Shown: positions 18,653 to 27,717, numbered from the stretch's first letter. The stretch is 50,837 nt of DNA from Fidelibacterota bacterium (GCA_018649625.1 JABIHN010000050.1:1-50837); one strand, 5' to 3'. Notes: generated by a model from the letters alone, not told the origin. Numbers and translations are program-made.

Positions 18653-19621
18653 CTAATTTGAATGATGGTTAACAATGTCCAATAATGAAGCAGTATTAAT
18701 TGGAACGACGCCTAACTCTTCACAAACCCTACCTGCTGCCAAATTAGAAAGCCAAGCAGATTGAGCTGGAGACAGGCCACATAAGTCACTCAATACAAAT
18801 GTGGCGATAACTGTATCGCCTGCTCCTGAAACATCATGTACAGCTCTAGCTTTAGTCGGAATTTGTAAAATTTCATTTTTCATAAAAAGGGTCATCCCTT
18901 TTTCTCCTTGAGTGATCATAAGCATGTTAAAATTATGTTCTTTTCTAAATAATTCACCAGCTTTTTTAAAATCATTTACATCATTATTTCTAGAATAAAA
19001 CTCCGATAAATTAGGTTTAAATAAGCGAGCATCTGAAAAACATGAAAAATGATTTTTTTTTGGATCAACATAAACAGGAATGGATTTCTTTTGACAAAGA
19101 TTCATTATCCATTCTATCAACTCTTGGGTAAAAACACCTTTATTATAATCTTGAAGAATGACAGCATCAATTTCCGTAAGAGAATTAATAATAGTTTGTT
19201 TTAGGGTTGCAGCTATTTCAGCTGATGGTATTGAAATGGATTCCCTGTCTAATCGTACTACCTGTTGTCCCTGTGCAATAATCCGTGTTTTCACAATAGT
19301 TTCTCTTGCATTATCAGAAACTAATTGACAACGAATTCCTTCATCTTCGGACAGAATTGTTTTCAAAATGCGCCCACTATCATCTTTCCCAATTAATCCT
19401 ATGAGAGTGACATTTCCTCCTAACCCATGAATATTGCGCGCCACATTTGCTGCACCGCCAGAATGATAATCTGTCCTTTCAATATGAACTATTGGAACTG
19501 GCGCCTCCGGTGAAATTCGATCAACACTACCCCAAATATATTTATCTAACATTACATCCCCAATTACAAGAATGCGTTTTTCTGTAATCTTATTAAATAA
19601 CGATTTAAGATCTATTTTCAT
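18653..19621 (-). CDS. D-glycero-beta-D-manno-heptose-7-phosphate kinase
   Basis: The ATG at 19621 is preferred to TTG at 19630, giving 322 residues. It is a PfkB-family sugar kinase of the RfaE1/HldE N-terminal type: RILVIGDVMLDKYIWGSVDRIS near residue 15 (shown in part, GDVMLDKYIWG), PEAPVPI, YHSGGAANVARNIHGLGG, and the catalytic DVSGAGDTVIATF near 262. It phosphorylates heptose-7-phosphate at C1 for ADP-heptose, an LPS core precursor. The nucleotidyltransferase half found in E. coli HldE is absent, so that step must be encoded elsewhere. First gene of a five-gene operon. Confidence 0.92.
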   Translation of the reverse strand: MKIDLKSLFNKITEKRILVIGDVMLDKYIWGSVDRISPEAPVPIVHIERTDYHSGGAANVARNIHGLGGNVTLIGLIGKDDSGRILKTILSEDEGIRCQLVSDNARETIVKTRIIAQGQQVVRLDRESISIPSAEIAATLKQTIINSLTEIDAVILQDYNKGVFTQELIEWIMNLCQKKSIPVYVDPKKNHFSCFSDARLFKPNLSEFYSRNNDVNDFKKAGELFRKEHNFNMLMITQGEKGMTLFMKNEILQIPTKARAVHDVSGAGDTVIATFVLSDLCGLSPAQSAWLSNLAAGRVCEELGVVPINTASLLDIVNHHSN

Positions 19622-19666
19622 TTTAGACAATTCGAAATTGAATTTTGAATAATTATGAAATGAGTT

Positions 19667-20428
19667 TTACTTTTTCACCTGATTTTTTCGAGTCTTTGTT
19701 TTACTTTGATTTCGACTATCTCTTTTATTCCGATTATCATGACCTCGTTGTGGTTTTCTTGACAATCCTGAACGAATTTTTGAAATATGTCCATTATCTA
19801 GATAAATTAGGACAGATGCAAATTTTTTCAAGAGAATATCTGTAGGAGAAGATAAAACTAACGTTGTCCCTAATGTACGATTCATTTTGGTGAGTTGATT
19901 TCGAAAATCCTGTTCCATGGTTGAATTGAAAAATACAGCGTAATCATCTACTAGCAATACTCTTGGGTCTACTTCGCAAGCAAAAATCATCCCAAGCCAA
20001 TGTCGTTCCCCTTGTGAAATATTATTCAATTTTCTAGACCAGAGGTTTTTAAAACTCCCTGAATTAAAATATCTCGTTTTTATTATATTTTTTTTCTTTC
20101 CAAAATGAGAAGAAACATAACTTGAAACAGTAACATTTGAATTAGATAATTCGGGATTATTCGAGTAGAACACTTCTTCGTGAGGAAGTATTTTACCACG
20201 CCAATTTGTTTTATAAGGATTTTCGTCGTACAAGACAGTACCACTTGTCTCTTTTTCTACACCAGCTAATATATTTAATAAAGCAGATTTCCCACTGCCA
20301 ACCGTTCCTATTATTCCATATATAGTTCCCGGATGGATTTCAAGACTACTTATATTTAAAGCTTGATGAGATCCAAAGGATTTCTCTAATTTTTTTACCT
20401 TAAATATTAATCTTTTTGATTGTGCCAT
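19667..20428 (-). CDS. Stand-alone ABC-type ATPase with degenerate catalytic motifs
   Basis: The ATG at 20428 has a good upstream AAAGGA; TTG at 20449 is rejected. The 253-residue protein has Walker A (GTVGSGKS, residues 41-48) and a signature-like ISQGERHW in place of LSGGQ. Walker B reads VLLVDDYAVFF, with Asp where the catalytic Glu normally sits, and the switch region TLVLSSPTDIL has Ser where the H-loop His is expected. The last 33 residues are very basic (RGHDNRNKRDSRNQSKTK). No permease is encoded nearby. It may bind ATP with little or no hydrolysis, or act on nucleic acid through the tail; both are inference. Confidence 0.82.
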   Translation of the reverse strand: MAQSKRLIFKVKKLEKSFGSHQALNISSLEIHPGTIYGIIGTVGSGKSALLNILAGVEKETSGTVLYDENPYKTNWRGKILPHEEVFYSNNPELSNSNVTVSSYVSSHFGKKKNIIKTRYFNSGSFKNLWSRKLNNISQGERHWLGMIFACEVDPRVLLVDDYAVFFNSTMEQDFRNQLTKMNRTLGTTLVLSSPTDILLKKFASVLIYLDNGHISKIRSGLSRKPQRGHDNRNKRDSRNQSKTKTRKNQVKK

Positions 20429-20484
20429 TTTCTTTTCCTTTTGGGTCAAAGCCCATTAGAAAAAGGGATCAAATAAAATGCGAT

Positions 20485-21414
20485 TTAATGAGTTTGTTTT
20501 TCTAACCAGCGTTCCGAATCAATGGCTGCCATGCACCCAGACCCTGCTGCTGTAACAGCTTGTCTATAGGTATGATCTTGAACATCACCACAAGCAAAAA
20601 CACCTTCAATATTTGTATAGGTAGAATCTGGTTTTGTAACAATGTATCCAGCTTCATCTAATGTAATAGAATCATTGAAAAGTTTTGTATTTGGGTCGTG
20701 GCCTATAGCCATAAAAACACCATCACATTCGATTTCTCGTTTTTCACCATTACGGGTGTCAACAAGACGAACAGATGTAACTCCTGTTTCTTTTGTGCCA
20801 ATGATATCATCTACGTTGGAGTTATACTCCACTGATATTTTAGGATTTGCCAAAGCACGTTCGACCATTATTTTAGATGCTCGAAACTCTTCTCTTCTAT
20901 GAATTATAATAACTTCAGATGCAAATTTGGTTAAAAATGTAGCTTCTTCCATTGCGGAATCACCGCCACCTACAATGAGAACTTTTTTATCTCTATAAAA
21001 AAAGCCATCACAGGTCGCACAAGCAGATACGCCATTCCCCATTAATTCAGTTTCAGATTTTAATCCAAGAAGACGTGCTGTTGCACCGGTTGAAATAATT
21101 ATCGCGTCTGCGGAATACTCATTGCCACTGGTCCATACCTTATATGGACGCTCAGAAAAATCAACTTTATCAATAGTTTTGAATACACATTCTGCACCAA
21201 AGCGCTGTGCTTGTTTCCTGAGTTCATCCATTAAATCTGGTCCCATAATTCCATTGGGGAATCCTGGGTAATTTTCTACATCTGTTGTTATTGTGAGTTG
21301 GCCACCCGGTTGGGCACCTTCAAAAACTAAAGGACTTAAATTTGCCCTTGCTGCATAAATCGCAGCTGTCAACCCAGCAGGTCCAGAACCAATGATAATG
21401 ACTTTCCGCTTCAT
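20485..21414 (-). CDS. trxB: Thioredoxin reductase (NADPH)
   Basis: This 309-residue low-molecular-weight flavoenzyme reduces thioredoxin. It shows the FAD-binding GSGPAGLTAAIYAAR at the start, the redox-active CATC motif (SACATCDGFFY near residue 135), the NADPH-binding GGGDSAMEEA and the second FAD motif GVFACGDVQD. All normal positions are present. It lies 19 bases after trxA, a classical pair. Confidence 0.98.
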   Translation of the reverse strand: MKRKVIIIGSGPAGLTAAIYAARANLSPLVFEGAQPGGQLTITTDVENYPGFPNGIMGPDLMDELRKQAQRFGAECVFKTIDKVDFSERPYKVWTSGNEYSADAIIISTGATARLLGLKSETELMGNGVSACATCDGFFYRDKKVLIVGGGDSAMEEATFLTKFASEVIIIHRREEFRASKIMVERALANPKISVEYNSNVDDIIGTKETGVTSVRLVDTRNGEKREIECDGVFMAIGHDPNTKLFNDSITLDEAGYIVTKPDSTYTNIEGVFACGDVQDHTYRQAVTAAGSGCMAAIDSERWLEKQTH

Positions 21415-21433
21415 TTCCCTTTTTCCTTATTAA

Positions 21434-21760
21434 TTAAATAATTTCGTCTAACATTTTAGTGATATTCTCTTTTGGAACAGCACCAACAATTTGATTTACT
21501 ACTTTCCCATCTTTCATGATTAATAATGTGGGAATACTTCTTACACCATACTTCATAGCAGTGTTTTGATTTTGATCAACATCAACTTTTCCAACAGTTA
21601 CCTTACCATCATATTCTCCTGCTATTTCTTCAATGATGGGTGAAATTGCCTTACAAGGGCCACACCACGTTGCCCAAAAGTCAATTAAGACAGGTACAGT
21701 TGATTGAGTAACATCTGATTCAAAGTTTTGGTCGGTAAACTCTTGTACTTTTCCAGACAT
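21434..21760 (-). CDS. trxA: Thioredoxin
   Basis: This is a 108-residue thioredoxin with active site WATWCGPCKAISP and the cis-Pro loop GVRSIPTLLIM. It reduces protein disulfides in the cytoplasm using TrxB. The start has a strong ribosome-binding site (GGAGG four bases before the ATG), one of the few clear ones in the window. An upstream terminator at 21937-21966 isolates it from the preceding genes, so it must have its own promoter in 21761-21936; I see no convincing -35/-10 pair. Confidence 0.98.
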   Translation of the reverse strand: MSGKVQEFTDQNFESDVTQSTVPVLIDFWATWCGPCKAISPIIEEIAGEYDGKVTVGKVDVDQNQNTAMKYGVRSIPTLLIMKDGKVVNQIVGAVPKENITKMLDEII

Positions 21761-21936
21761 AAGTCCTCCAATTATTAATAAAATAAAGCCTAGTAAATTA
21801 GGGACTCAAATTCGATTTTTTTAAATGTATTTTCCTATTGTTCTAATAATTTTATGAAGAAAACATTGAAAAAATCATAACGGAGTGAATTTATAAATCA
21901 AACAGTTTATTAACTATGTTACATATTATATACAAA

Positions 21937-21966
21937 CAAAAAAGGGACTGATATTTCAGTCCCTTT
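21937..21966 (-). terminator. Rho-independent terminator after the 21992-22510 gene
   Basis: There is a perfect 11-bp stem (AAAGGGACTGA at 21941-21951 pairing with TCAGTCCCTTT at 21956-21966) with a four-base loop. Reading leftward on the minus strand the stem runs into a T-rich tract (TTTTTTGTTTG). It should end the transcript of the small coiled-coil genes before trxA. Confidence 0.88.
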
Positions 21967-21991
21967 GAATTAAAAAAAGTATTCTTAAAAA

Positions 21992-22510
21992 TTAATTTTT
22001 ATCTTCAGCGGCTTTTGCTTTCTCTTTTTGAATTAAAGCCAAATCTTCGATTTCTTTTAATTGTTTCTCTAACCTAGACGTTGTTTGTTCTAAGTCCGAA
22101 ATACCTTGCTTTAGCTTACGAATAATTCCTTTTACTTCAATAGCTAAATCATCAAGATCATTATTTACATCCTTGAATTTTTTATTGGTATTTCGTTTGA
22201 AATTGTCAAGAGCAAAACTCACATCATCAATCATAGAAGCCAATGAATCTGTGTTCTTTTCAATGAGATCTGAATTAGCGACAATATCCTTTTGAGCTTT
22301 CCTTAAATGTTTACCTCGGCCAACAAATCTTAAGTTATAAACACGTAAACTATCCGAAAACTCATTCAGAACGATATCCACATGCTCTGTATCAGCTAGG
22401 TTTAGCTCATCCATTCGGATATTTAGTTCATCGGTTAAAAATTGGAAATAAAATGCACTAACAAAAAGTGCGCCTAATATTACAAATACAAATTTATCTT
22501 TAGCGTTCAT
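21992..22510 (-). CDS. Unknown membrane-anchored coiled-coil protein
   Basis: This 172-residue protein has one N-terminal membrane helix (KFVFVILGALFVSAFYFQFL) and then an almost continuous charged coiled coil, ending in an E/K-rich tail (QKEKAKAAEDKN). It has no catalytic motif. A good ribosome-binding site (GAGGA, four bases from ATG) supports the start. It is 13 bases after the gene at 22524 and followed by a strong terminator. It may be a spacer or tether in the envelope, but I do not recognise a family. Confidence 0.7.
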   Translation of the reverse strand: MNAKDKFVFVILGALFVSAFYFQFLTDELNIRMDELNLADTEHVDIVLNEFSDSLRVYNLRFVGRGKHLRKAQKDIVANSDLIEKNTDSLASMIDDVSFALDNFKRNTNKKFKDVNNDLDDLAIEVKGIIRKLKQGISDLEQTTSRLEKQLKEIEDLALIQKEKAKAAEDKN

Positions 22511-22523
22511 TCAATCCTCTATG

Positions 22524-22856
22524 TTATTTACGTTCTAAGCGCTTTTCCCAAGCACTCATTTCAGGAGTATCTTCTAATTCTTTATCCGCTTCATTTGCTA
22601 CACTATCTTCAGAAGACGCTTCATTGCCTTCCATCAAATCATGCATGATTTGATTTCGCCTGTCTGAACTTAATTTCAGTGCACCCATGATTTCTTTTAC
22701 TTCTTCATTAAAATCAATTATAGTACGTTGAAGTCGCGTAACAAGCTCATCAAACAACACACGTCCGTAGCTTTCGTTAATTTCGGATAATAAATTATCC
22801 AGCTTATCGTTTAGATATTTAGTTCTACTATCTTTGTTTTCAAAATCAATATTCAT
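22524..22856 (-). CDS. Unknown small acidic helical protein
   Basis: This 110-residue, soluble, helical protein begins MNIDFENKDSRTKYLNDKLD and is rich in Glu and Asp toward the C-terminus (EADKELEDTPEMSAWEKR). It has no signal peptide or membrane helix. It precedes a membrane-anchored coiled-coil gene by 13 bases, so the two are likely co-expressed. I do not recognise it. Confidence 0.65.
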   Translation of the reverse strand: MNIDFENKDSRTKYLNDKLDNLLSEINESYGRVLFDELVTRLQRTIIDFNEEVKEIMGALKLSSDRRNQIMHDLMEGNEASSEDSVANEADKELEDTPEMSAWEKRLERK

Positions 22857-22939
22857 TTTTTCTTTAACAAGTTATTTCTGAATTGGTAAAAATGAGTCTA
22901 GAAATTTCATACAAGATTTGCAACATCGCAACCCAAAGT

Positions 22940-23383
22940 TCATGGCCAGTGATTCATTTTTTTATACCCCAATTTTTCAAGGGGTTTAATAAGAGTCAAA
23001 ACAGTTTTTTTTTGAATTTTATATGGCAGATTATCAAATGTTTTAATTTTTAACAGCTCATCATTATTTCCAATACCTGAGACGGGAATATCCATTTTCC
23101 CTTGTCCTGTTATAGTCATCTTATCTTGAATATTTACTATCACCGAAATAAATCTTTGTCCTTCACCCCAATCATATAATTTGTAATCTGTGAATAAAAA
23201 TCCATCGTTTGGGGCGTACTCTAAAATTACAAATCCATCTTCAATTAAGAAATTTCTCATTTCTAAAATCACATCTTCTCGTGGTTTATCATATGAAAAA
23301 TGCATAACCATTCTTGGATAGGTTGGGCAAAATGAAAATTGTACAGATGAAAATGAAAGAAATACAAAAAGGATGCTACGCAA
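22940..23383 (-). CDS. Unknown secreted protein
   Basis: This 147-residue protein probably starts at TTG 23383 because only that start gives the signal peptide (MRSILFVFLSFSSVQFSF). The mature part contains alternating strands and helices (DVILEMRNFLIEDGFVILEY, KMTITGQGKMDIPV) and no catalytic motif. It begins six bases after the lepB stop, so it is in the lepB transcript. A Cys at 19 is not in a normal lipobox. No family recognised. Confidence 0.6.
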   Translation of the reverse strand: MRSILFVFLSFSSVQFSFCPTYPRMVMHFSYDKPREDVILEMRNFLIEDGFVILEYAPNDGFLFTDYKLYDWGEGQRFISVIVNIQDKMTITGQGKMDIPVSGIGNNDELLKIKTFDNLPYKIQKKTVLTLIKPLEKLGYKKMNHWP

Positions 23384-23389
23384 GAATAA

Positions 23390-24364
23390 TTACCTAATCA
23401 CAGTTCCTATTCGATTCCAACGTGGAATCCAAGAATCTAAATCAATTGAAAAATAAGTGAAAAGTGCTTCGCCAAGAATATTGTTTTCAGGAACGTAGCC
23501 CCAATACCTTGAATCTAGGCTGTCATCACGATTATCACCCATAGCCCAATAATAATTTTGAGAGATTACATATTCATCTAATTCAGAAATCGGCTTCCCG
23601 TCAATTAATAAATACTGAAAATGTTCATCTTTAATTGCTTTGCTCCACGGTGTTAGCAACCTTCCTTTTGGGAAATAATTTTCATATACAACGGGGTCCC
23701 CTTTTCTTCGAAACAACTCGTTAGGATCTTGAAGTGTAAATTCATAATTAACATTATCATTCACCAGGCTTGCTTTGTGAGACTCCATTAATATAATTGG
23801 TAACAAGAATCGCCAATCAGTTTGCTCATTTATTTGGAAAACATCACCAGTTTTCGGTATATATATGGGACCAATATTATCTCTGTTTAAATTTGTTTCA
23901 GATGATAAAAAAATATCTGGTTGTCGATATTGTTTTTTCATAGAAGCAGTAAGATATTTACCATGTTCCCACATTGGAATTTCCAATCCATTTATAAATA
24001 GTTTTTTTGCAATAACACTCAATGTATCTCCAGGTCCAGCAACACATCGCTTCACATATTTTACATATTTGTCATGTGGATATTTAAAAATTAGAACATC
24101 ACCTTTTTGTGGAATTTTAAATTCAGGAAATTTAATATAAGGAATAAAAAAACCGATATCAGTATAAGGAATTCCTATCCAATCTGGTGTACGTAAACCG
24201 TAAACAAATCGACTTCCAATTAGGAAGTCTCCCGTCATTATTGTGTTTTCCATACTACCCGTGGGAACAATATATGCTTCCAGCACTGTAACTTTCACTA
24301 ATAGAACAGTGAGTACAATATAGACGATTGCTTTTGTTTCAGATATTATCTTTTTAGTATTCAT
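23390..24364 (-). CDS. lepB: Signal peptidase I
   Basis: The ATG at 24364 is preferred to TTG 24370, giving 324 residues. It has one N-terminal membrane helix (AIVYIVLTVLLVKVTVLEAY), the catalytic Ser in PTGSMENTI and the catalytic Lys in KYVKRCVAGPGD. Box E is seen in AMGDNRDDSLDSRYWGYVP. An insertion of about 110 residues between the Lys and box E is larger than in short Gram-positive enzymes but usual for Gram-negatives. It cleaves signal peptides of secreted proteins such as those encoded around it. It follows the rnhB-yraN fusion by 31 bases. Confidence 0.95.
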   Translation of the reverse strand: MNTKKIISETKAIVYIVLTVLLVKVTVLEAYIVPTGSMENTIMTGDFLIGSRFVYGLRTPDWIGIPYTDIGFFIPYIKFPEFKIPQKGDVLIFKYPHDKYVKYVKRCVAGPGDTLSVIAKKLFINGLEIPMWEHGKYLTASMKKQYRQPDIFLSSETNLNRDNIGPIYIPKTGDVFQINEQTDWRFLLPIILMESHKASLVNDNVNYEFTLQDPNELFRRKGDPVVYENYFPKGRLLTPWSKAIKDEHFQYLLIDGKPISELDEYVISQNYYWAMGDNRDDSLDSRYWGYVPENNILGEALFTYFSIDLDSWIPRWNRIGTVIR

Positions 24365-24395
24365 AGGCAATTAATTTAGCACAGAAATTAATGCA

Positions 24396-25322
24396 TCAAT
24401 CTAAGAGAATCCCTTCAAAATGTTTAATAATCGGTTTTTTATTTTGTAACAAAACGGATACACAATCAATTCGAAAATCATCAATTTGTTCTGTGTCTTC
24501 TTGATATTTAAAAATAGCATGACTAATTTTTTTGAGTTTATTTGAATCTACTTTTTCATCCAACGAATTAGGATGCGTTTTGTAGGCAGTTTTTACTTCA
24601 ATAAAAACAAATTCATTCCCATTCTTTGCAATTATATCAATTTCTCCATGTGGTGGGCAATTCCTATTCATAACAATAATTTTTAATCCTTTATTTCTCA
24701 AATAAAGAGCTGCCAGTTTTTCACCCATCCATCCAATACGTTTTTGCTCTGAAAGCCATGTTAAGGTTGGCATTTTTTTACTAACAGGATTAAACGTACG
24801 TCTATGAATAGGTGTTGCTCGATATTCATTTAAAACACTCATGTGGAATGATGTACCATACCCTTTATGTTTTTCAAATCCATATTCGGGGAATATTATA
24901 CCATAGTCTGTCATTATTCTATCTCGTGTAACTTTAGCAATAATTGACGCTGCTTTTATTGAGTCTATTAAATCGTCTCCACCAATTACACCTTCATTCG
25001 GAATGATTTGATTTTTTAATGGATGACCATCTATAAGTGCTCTATCAGGTTTAAACGGTAAATTTCCCAAAGCAATTTGCATCGCTTTTAAAGTAGCTTC
25101 TAGAATATTAATTTTGTCAATTGTTTTTACATCTACTGAACCTATTCCGATACCTAATGCCTGTTCATAGATTAATGGAAATAATTTTTCTCGTTTTGAT
25201 TTTGAAAGTTTTTTGGAATCACGTAATCCTATTATTGTATGATTTTCGGGCAAAACAACTGCCGCTGCCACCACAGGACCAGCCAAAGGTCCTCGTCCTA
25301 CTTCATCAACGCCTGCAATCAT
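24396..25322 (-). CDS. rnhB: Ribonuclease HII fused to YraN-type (UPF0102) nuclease domain
   Basis: One continuous frame encodes two proteins that are usually separate. From ATG 25322 (ATGA overlap with comEC; other starts at 25328 and 25367) residues 1-185 are RNase HII: GVDEVGRGPLAGPVV, RDSKKLSKSKRE, the ALIDGHPL Asp and GGDDLIDSIKAASIIAKV, then KHKGYGT. After a linker of about 20 residues, 198-308 are YraN: GWMGEKLAALYLRNKG, HGEIDIIAKNG and FVFIEVKTAY, the PD-(D/E)XK core. Both active sites look intact. RNase HII removes ribonucleotides from DNA; the role of YraN is unsettled. rnhB and yraN are often neighbours, so the fusion supports a shared task. Confidence 0.93.
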   Translation of the reverse strand: MIAGVDEVGRGPLAGPVVAAAVVLPENHTIIGLRDSKKLSKSKREKLFPLIYEQALGIGIGSVDVKTIDKINILEATLKAMQIALGNLPFKPDRALIDGHPLKNQIIPNEGVIGGDDLIDSIKAASIIAKVTRDRIMTDYGIIFPEYGFEKHKGYGTSFHMSVLNEYRATPIHRRTFNPVSKKMPTLTWLSEQKRIGWMGEKLAALYLRNKGLKIIVMNRNCPPHGEIDIIAKNGNEFVFIEVKTAYKTHPNSLDEKVDSNKLKKISHAIFKYQEDTEQIDDFRIDCVSVLLQNKKPIIKHFEGILLD

Positions 25323-27676
25323 TTCCATTCTTTTTTCCAATATGAGTTTCCATCGGTTTGAAGCCAAAGTGCTCCTGAATAATCTGTGCGATGAATTTTA
25401 ATTTGATGTGTTCTTAATCTATCCATAACTACGGGAGATGGATGTGAAAATTTATTGCCGTCACCAACAGAAACCACAGCCAATTCCGGATTCATTTTTG
25501 CCAATACATTTTCTGTGGTGCTGGTAATAGATCCATGGTGGCCTACTTTTAACACATCTACTTTCAAATATGAATTATACTGAATTAACGCTCTATCACC
25601 TTCGTGTTCCAAATCACCCGTGAATAAGAACGATTTTTTTCCAACAATAAGTTTAAACACGATGCTTGCATTATTTACATTGTGCTGACTAACAGAAAAC
25701 AAAGAATCAGGCGCTAGAAAATAAATTGATTCCATGGGTGTGATTTGTAATACTTCACCAGCTTTTGGTATTTTAATAATAGTTCCAAGTTCATTATAAG
25801 TTTCTATCAAATGATTATATGTCCAGGAACCATATCCTGAATATGTATCCATAAGTGTATCAGCTGGAATTTGTTCGACTATAGATACAAGACCACCTAT
25901 ATGGTCAGCGTGAGGATGACTCATAACTACCCACTCAAGTTTTTTAATTCCTAAATAATTTAATACCGGAATAACAACTCTTTCCCCCCAATCTTCTCTT
26001 CTATTTCGGTTTCCGGCATCCACAAGCATTGTTTTTCCATTTGAGAATTGAATTAATGCAGCATCTCCTTGCCCAACATCCATATATATAATATTTGTCA
26101 TCGGATTTGAAATATTTCCCCAAATCATCAAGTTGGACATAAGTAGGAGAGCAATGATTCCCTTACCACGATATTTTAATTGAAATAAATAAAATAATGC
26201 AATAATCAATAAACTATAGAGAATTATATCAACAAAGGTAACTTGAGAAATCGAAATTAAAGAAAACGAAAAAGACGAAAAAAATTGAGCAAACCAAGAA
26301 ATGATAATTTGTAATGTTTCGGCTACATTCCCTGCCAATTCTGATAAAATTGGGGAAAATGAAAAACCGAGTATTATAAATCCAACGACTACAATTAATC
26401 CTATGATTGGAACTATGATTACATTTGCCAAGAGAGAAATAATTGGAATCTTATGAAAGTACGATGCCGTAATAGGTAATGTACCGATTTGCGCCGATAG
26501 AGAGACGAGAAATAATGATACAGTATTTTTGATGAATGAGTTTTTGATATATTTGGGATTGATTGATTCTGGCAATAGTTTTTCAAAAAGTCCATAAAAA
26601 TAAATAATTGAAACCACAGCTGAAAAACTCAAAATAAAACCTAATCCCATTATGTATAACGGGTCATAGGCTAGTAATAAGCAAGCTGCAAATCCAATTA
26701 TATTCCAAATATTTCCAGGGCGATTAACAATAGGTGTTAAAACATATAGTCCCGCCATGATAGATGCACGTATTACACTAGGTTTACCACCCGTTAGAGC
26801 ACAAAAAGCTATTAGTCCTAAAATAATTAATACACGATTCCAGCCCCAGGGAATTCGAATAATTGATGTAAATATTGTTAAAATTATAAGGATATAACCA
26901 ACGTGTAAACCCGAAACCGCTAATACATGAATAACACCAGTATTTGCAAAATCATTTTTCATTTCTTCATCAATCGTAGTTTTATCTCCTAATAATAATG
27001 CTGTCAGTAAACCTGCAGTTTTAGAATCGGTGGCTTGGTTAACCGAATTTCGAACAAACGCTTGGGAGTTGTGAATCCATCTTTTATATAGTGACAATTT
27101 GCCTTGATGAATTATAACACTATGTTTTTTATCTATAAATAATCGCCCATAGTTGCCCAAACCACTAAAGTGAGATCGGAAATCAAAATCTCCAGGATTT
27201 CTTAATTGTGATAACTTTTTTATTTCCCCTTTTGAAAGAATAGAATCACCATCGCTAGGAATCATCCCCTTTCCATAAACAGATAAAATAAAACTACGAT
27301 TTAATATGTGATCTGATAATGATAATATTTCACAATTAGCTCTCCACCCGTGTTCTGTCTCTTTTGTATCTAAAATAACAGCTGAAAATTCTACTGATTT
27401 CCCATGCAGCGAATCTATATAACCTAATTTTTGGTTAATTTCAAAAATTCTCACTGATGAGATAAACCAGCCACTTATAAAGATAATTCCGGCTAGCAGG
27501 AAAATATAAATCGTATCTGTTTTGATGAAATAGAGAAAAATAAAAAAAATAAATAATATGATTATTGGAATTAATAAACTTTGAATAACAATACCAATAA
27601 ATATTCCAAACGAAAGAATAATGGCACAATAAAAATAGAAATGGGTACGCAAAATCGTATTGAACTTAAATTCCAT
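25319..27676 (-). CDS. comEC: DNA-uptake channel protein ComEC/Rec2
   Basis: This 785-residue protein has an N-terminal DUF4131 region with two or three membrane helices and an OB-like part (GEIKKLSQLRNPGDFDFRSH). The Competence domain follows, with about eight helices (signature VIHVLAVSGLHVGYILII near residue 248, and GGKPSVIRASIMAGLYVL). The C-terminal metallo-beta-lactamase-like domain has MDVGQGDAALIQF, MSHPHADHIGG and VGHHGSITSTTE, so its metal-binding residues are intact. It carries single-stranded DNA through the inner membrane. No other competence gene is in view. It is the first minus-strand gene left of the divergent promoter region. Confidence 0.95.
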   Translation of the reverse strand: MEFKFNTILRTHFYFYCAIILSFGIFIGIVIQSLLIPIIILFIFFIFLYFIKTDTIYIFLLAGIIFISGWFISSVRIFEINQKLGYIDSLHGKSVEFSAVILDTKETEHGWRANCEILSLSDHILNRSFILSVYGKGMIPSDGDSILSKGEIKKLSQLRNPGDFDFRSHFSGLGNYGRLFIDKKHSVIIHQGKLSLYKRWIHNSQAFVRNSVNQATDSKTAGLLTALLLGDKTTIDEEMKNDFANTGVIHVLAVSGLHVGYILIILTIFTSIIRIPWGWNRVLIILGLIAFCALTGGKPSVIRASIMAGLYVLTPIVNRPGNIWNIIGFAACLLLAYDPLYIMGLGFILSFSAVVSIIYFYGLFEKLLPESINPKYIKNSFIKNTVSLFLVSLSAQIGTLPITASYFHKIPIISLLANVIIVPIIGLIVVVGFIILGFSFSPILSELAGNVAETLQIIISWFAQFFSSFSFSLISISQVTFVDIILYSLLIIALFYLFQLKYRGKGIIALLLMSNLMIWGNISNPMTNIIYMDVGQGDAALIQFSNGKTMLVDAGNRNRREDWGERVVIPVLNYLGIKKLEWVVMSHPHADHIGGLVSIVEQIPADTLMDTYSGYGSWTYNHLIETYNELGTIIKIPKAGEVLQITPMESIYFLAPDSLFSVSQHNVNNASIVFKLIVGKKSFLFTGDLEHEGDRALIQYNSYLKVDVLKVGHHGSITSTTENVLAKMNPELAVVSVGDGNKFSHPSPVVMDRLRTHQIKIHRTDYSGALWLQTDGNSYWKKEWK

Positions 27677-27717
27677 ACTTGAAATGTAACTATGTCAAGA
27701 TAGGAAGAATAACGATT

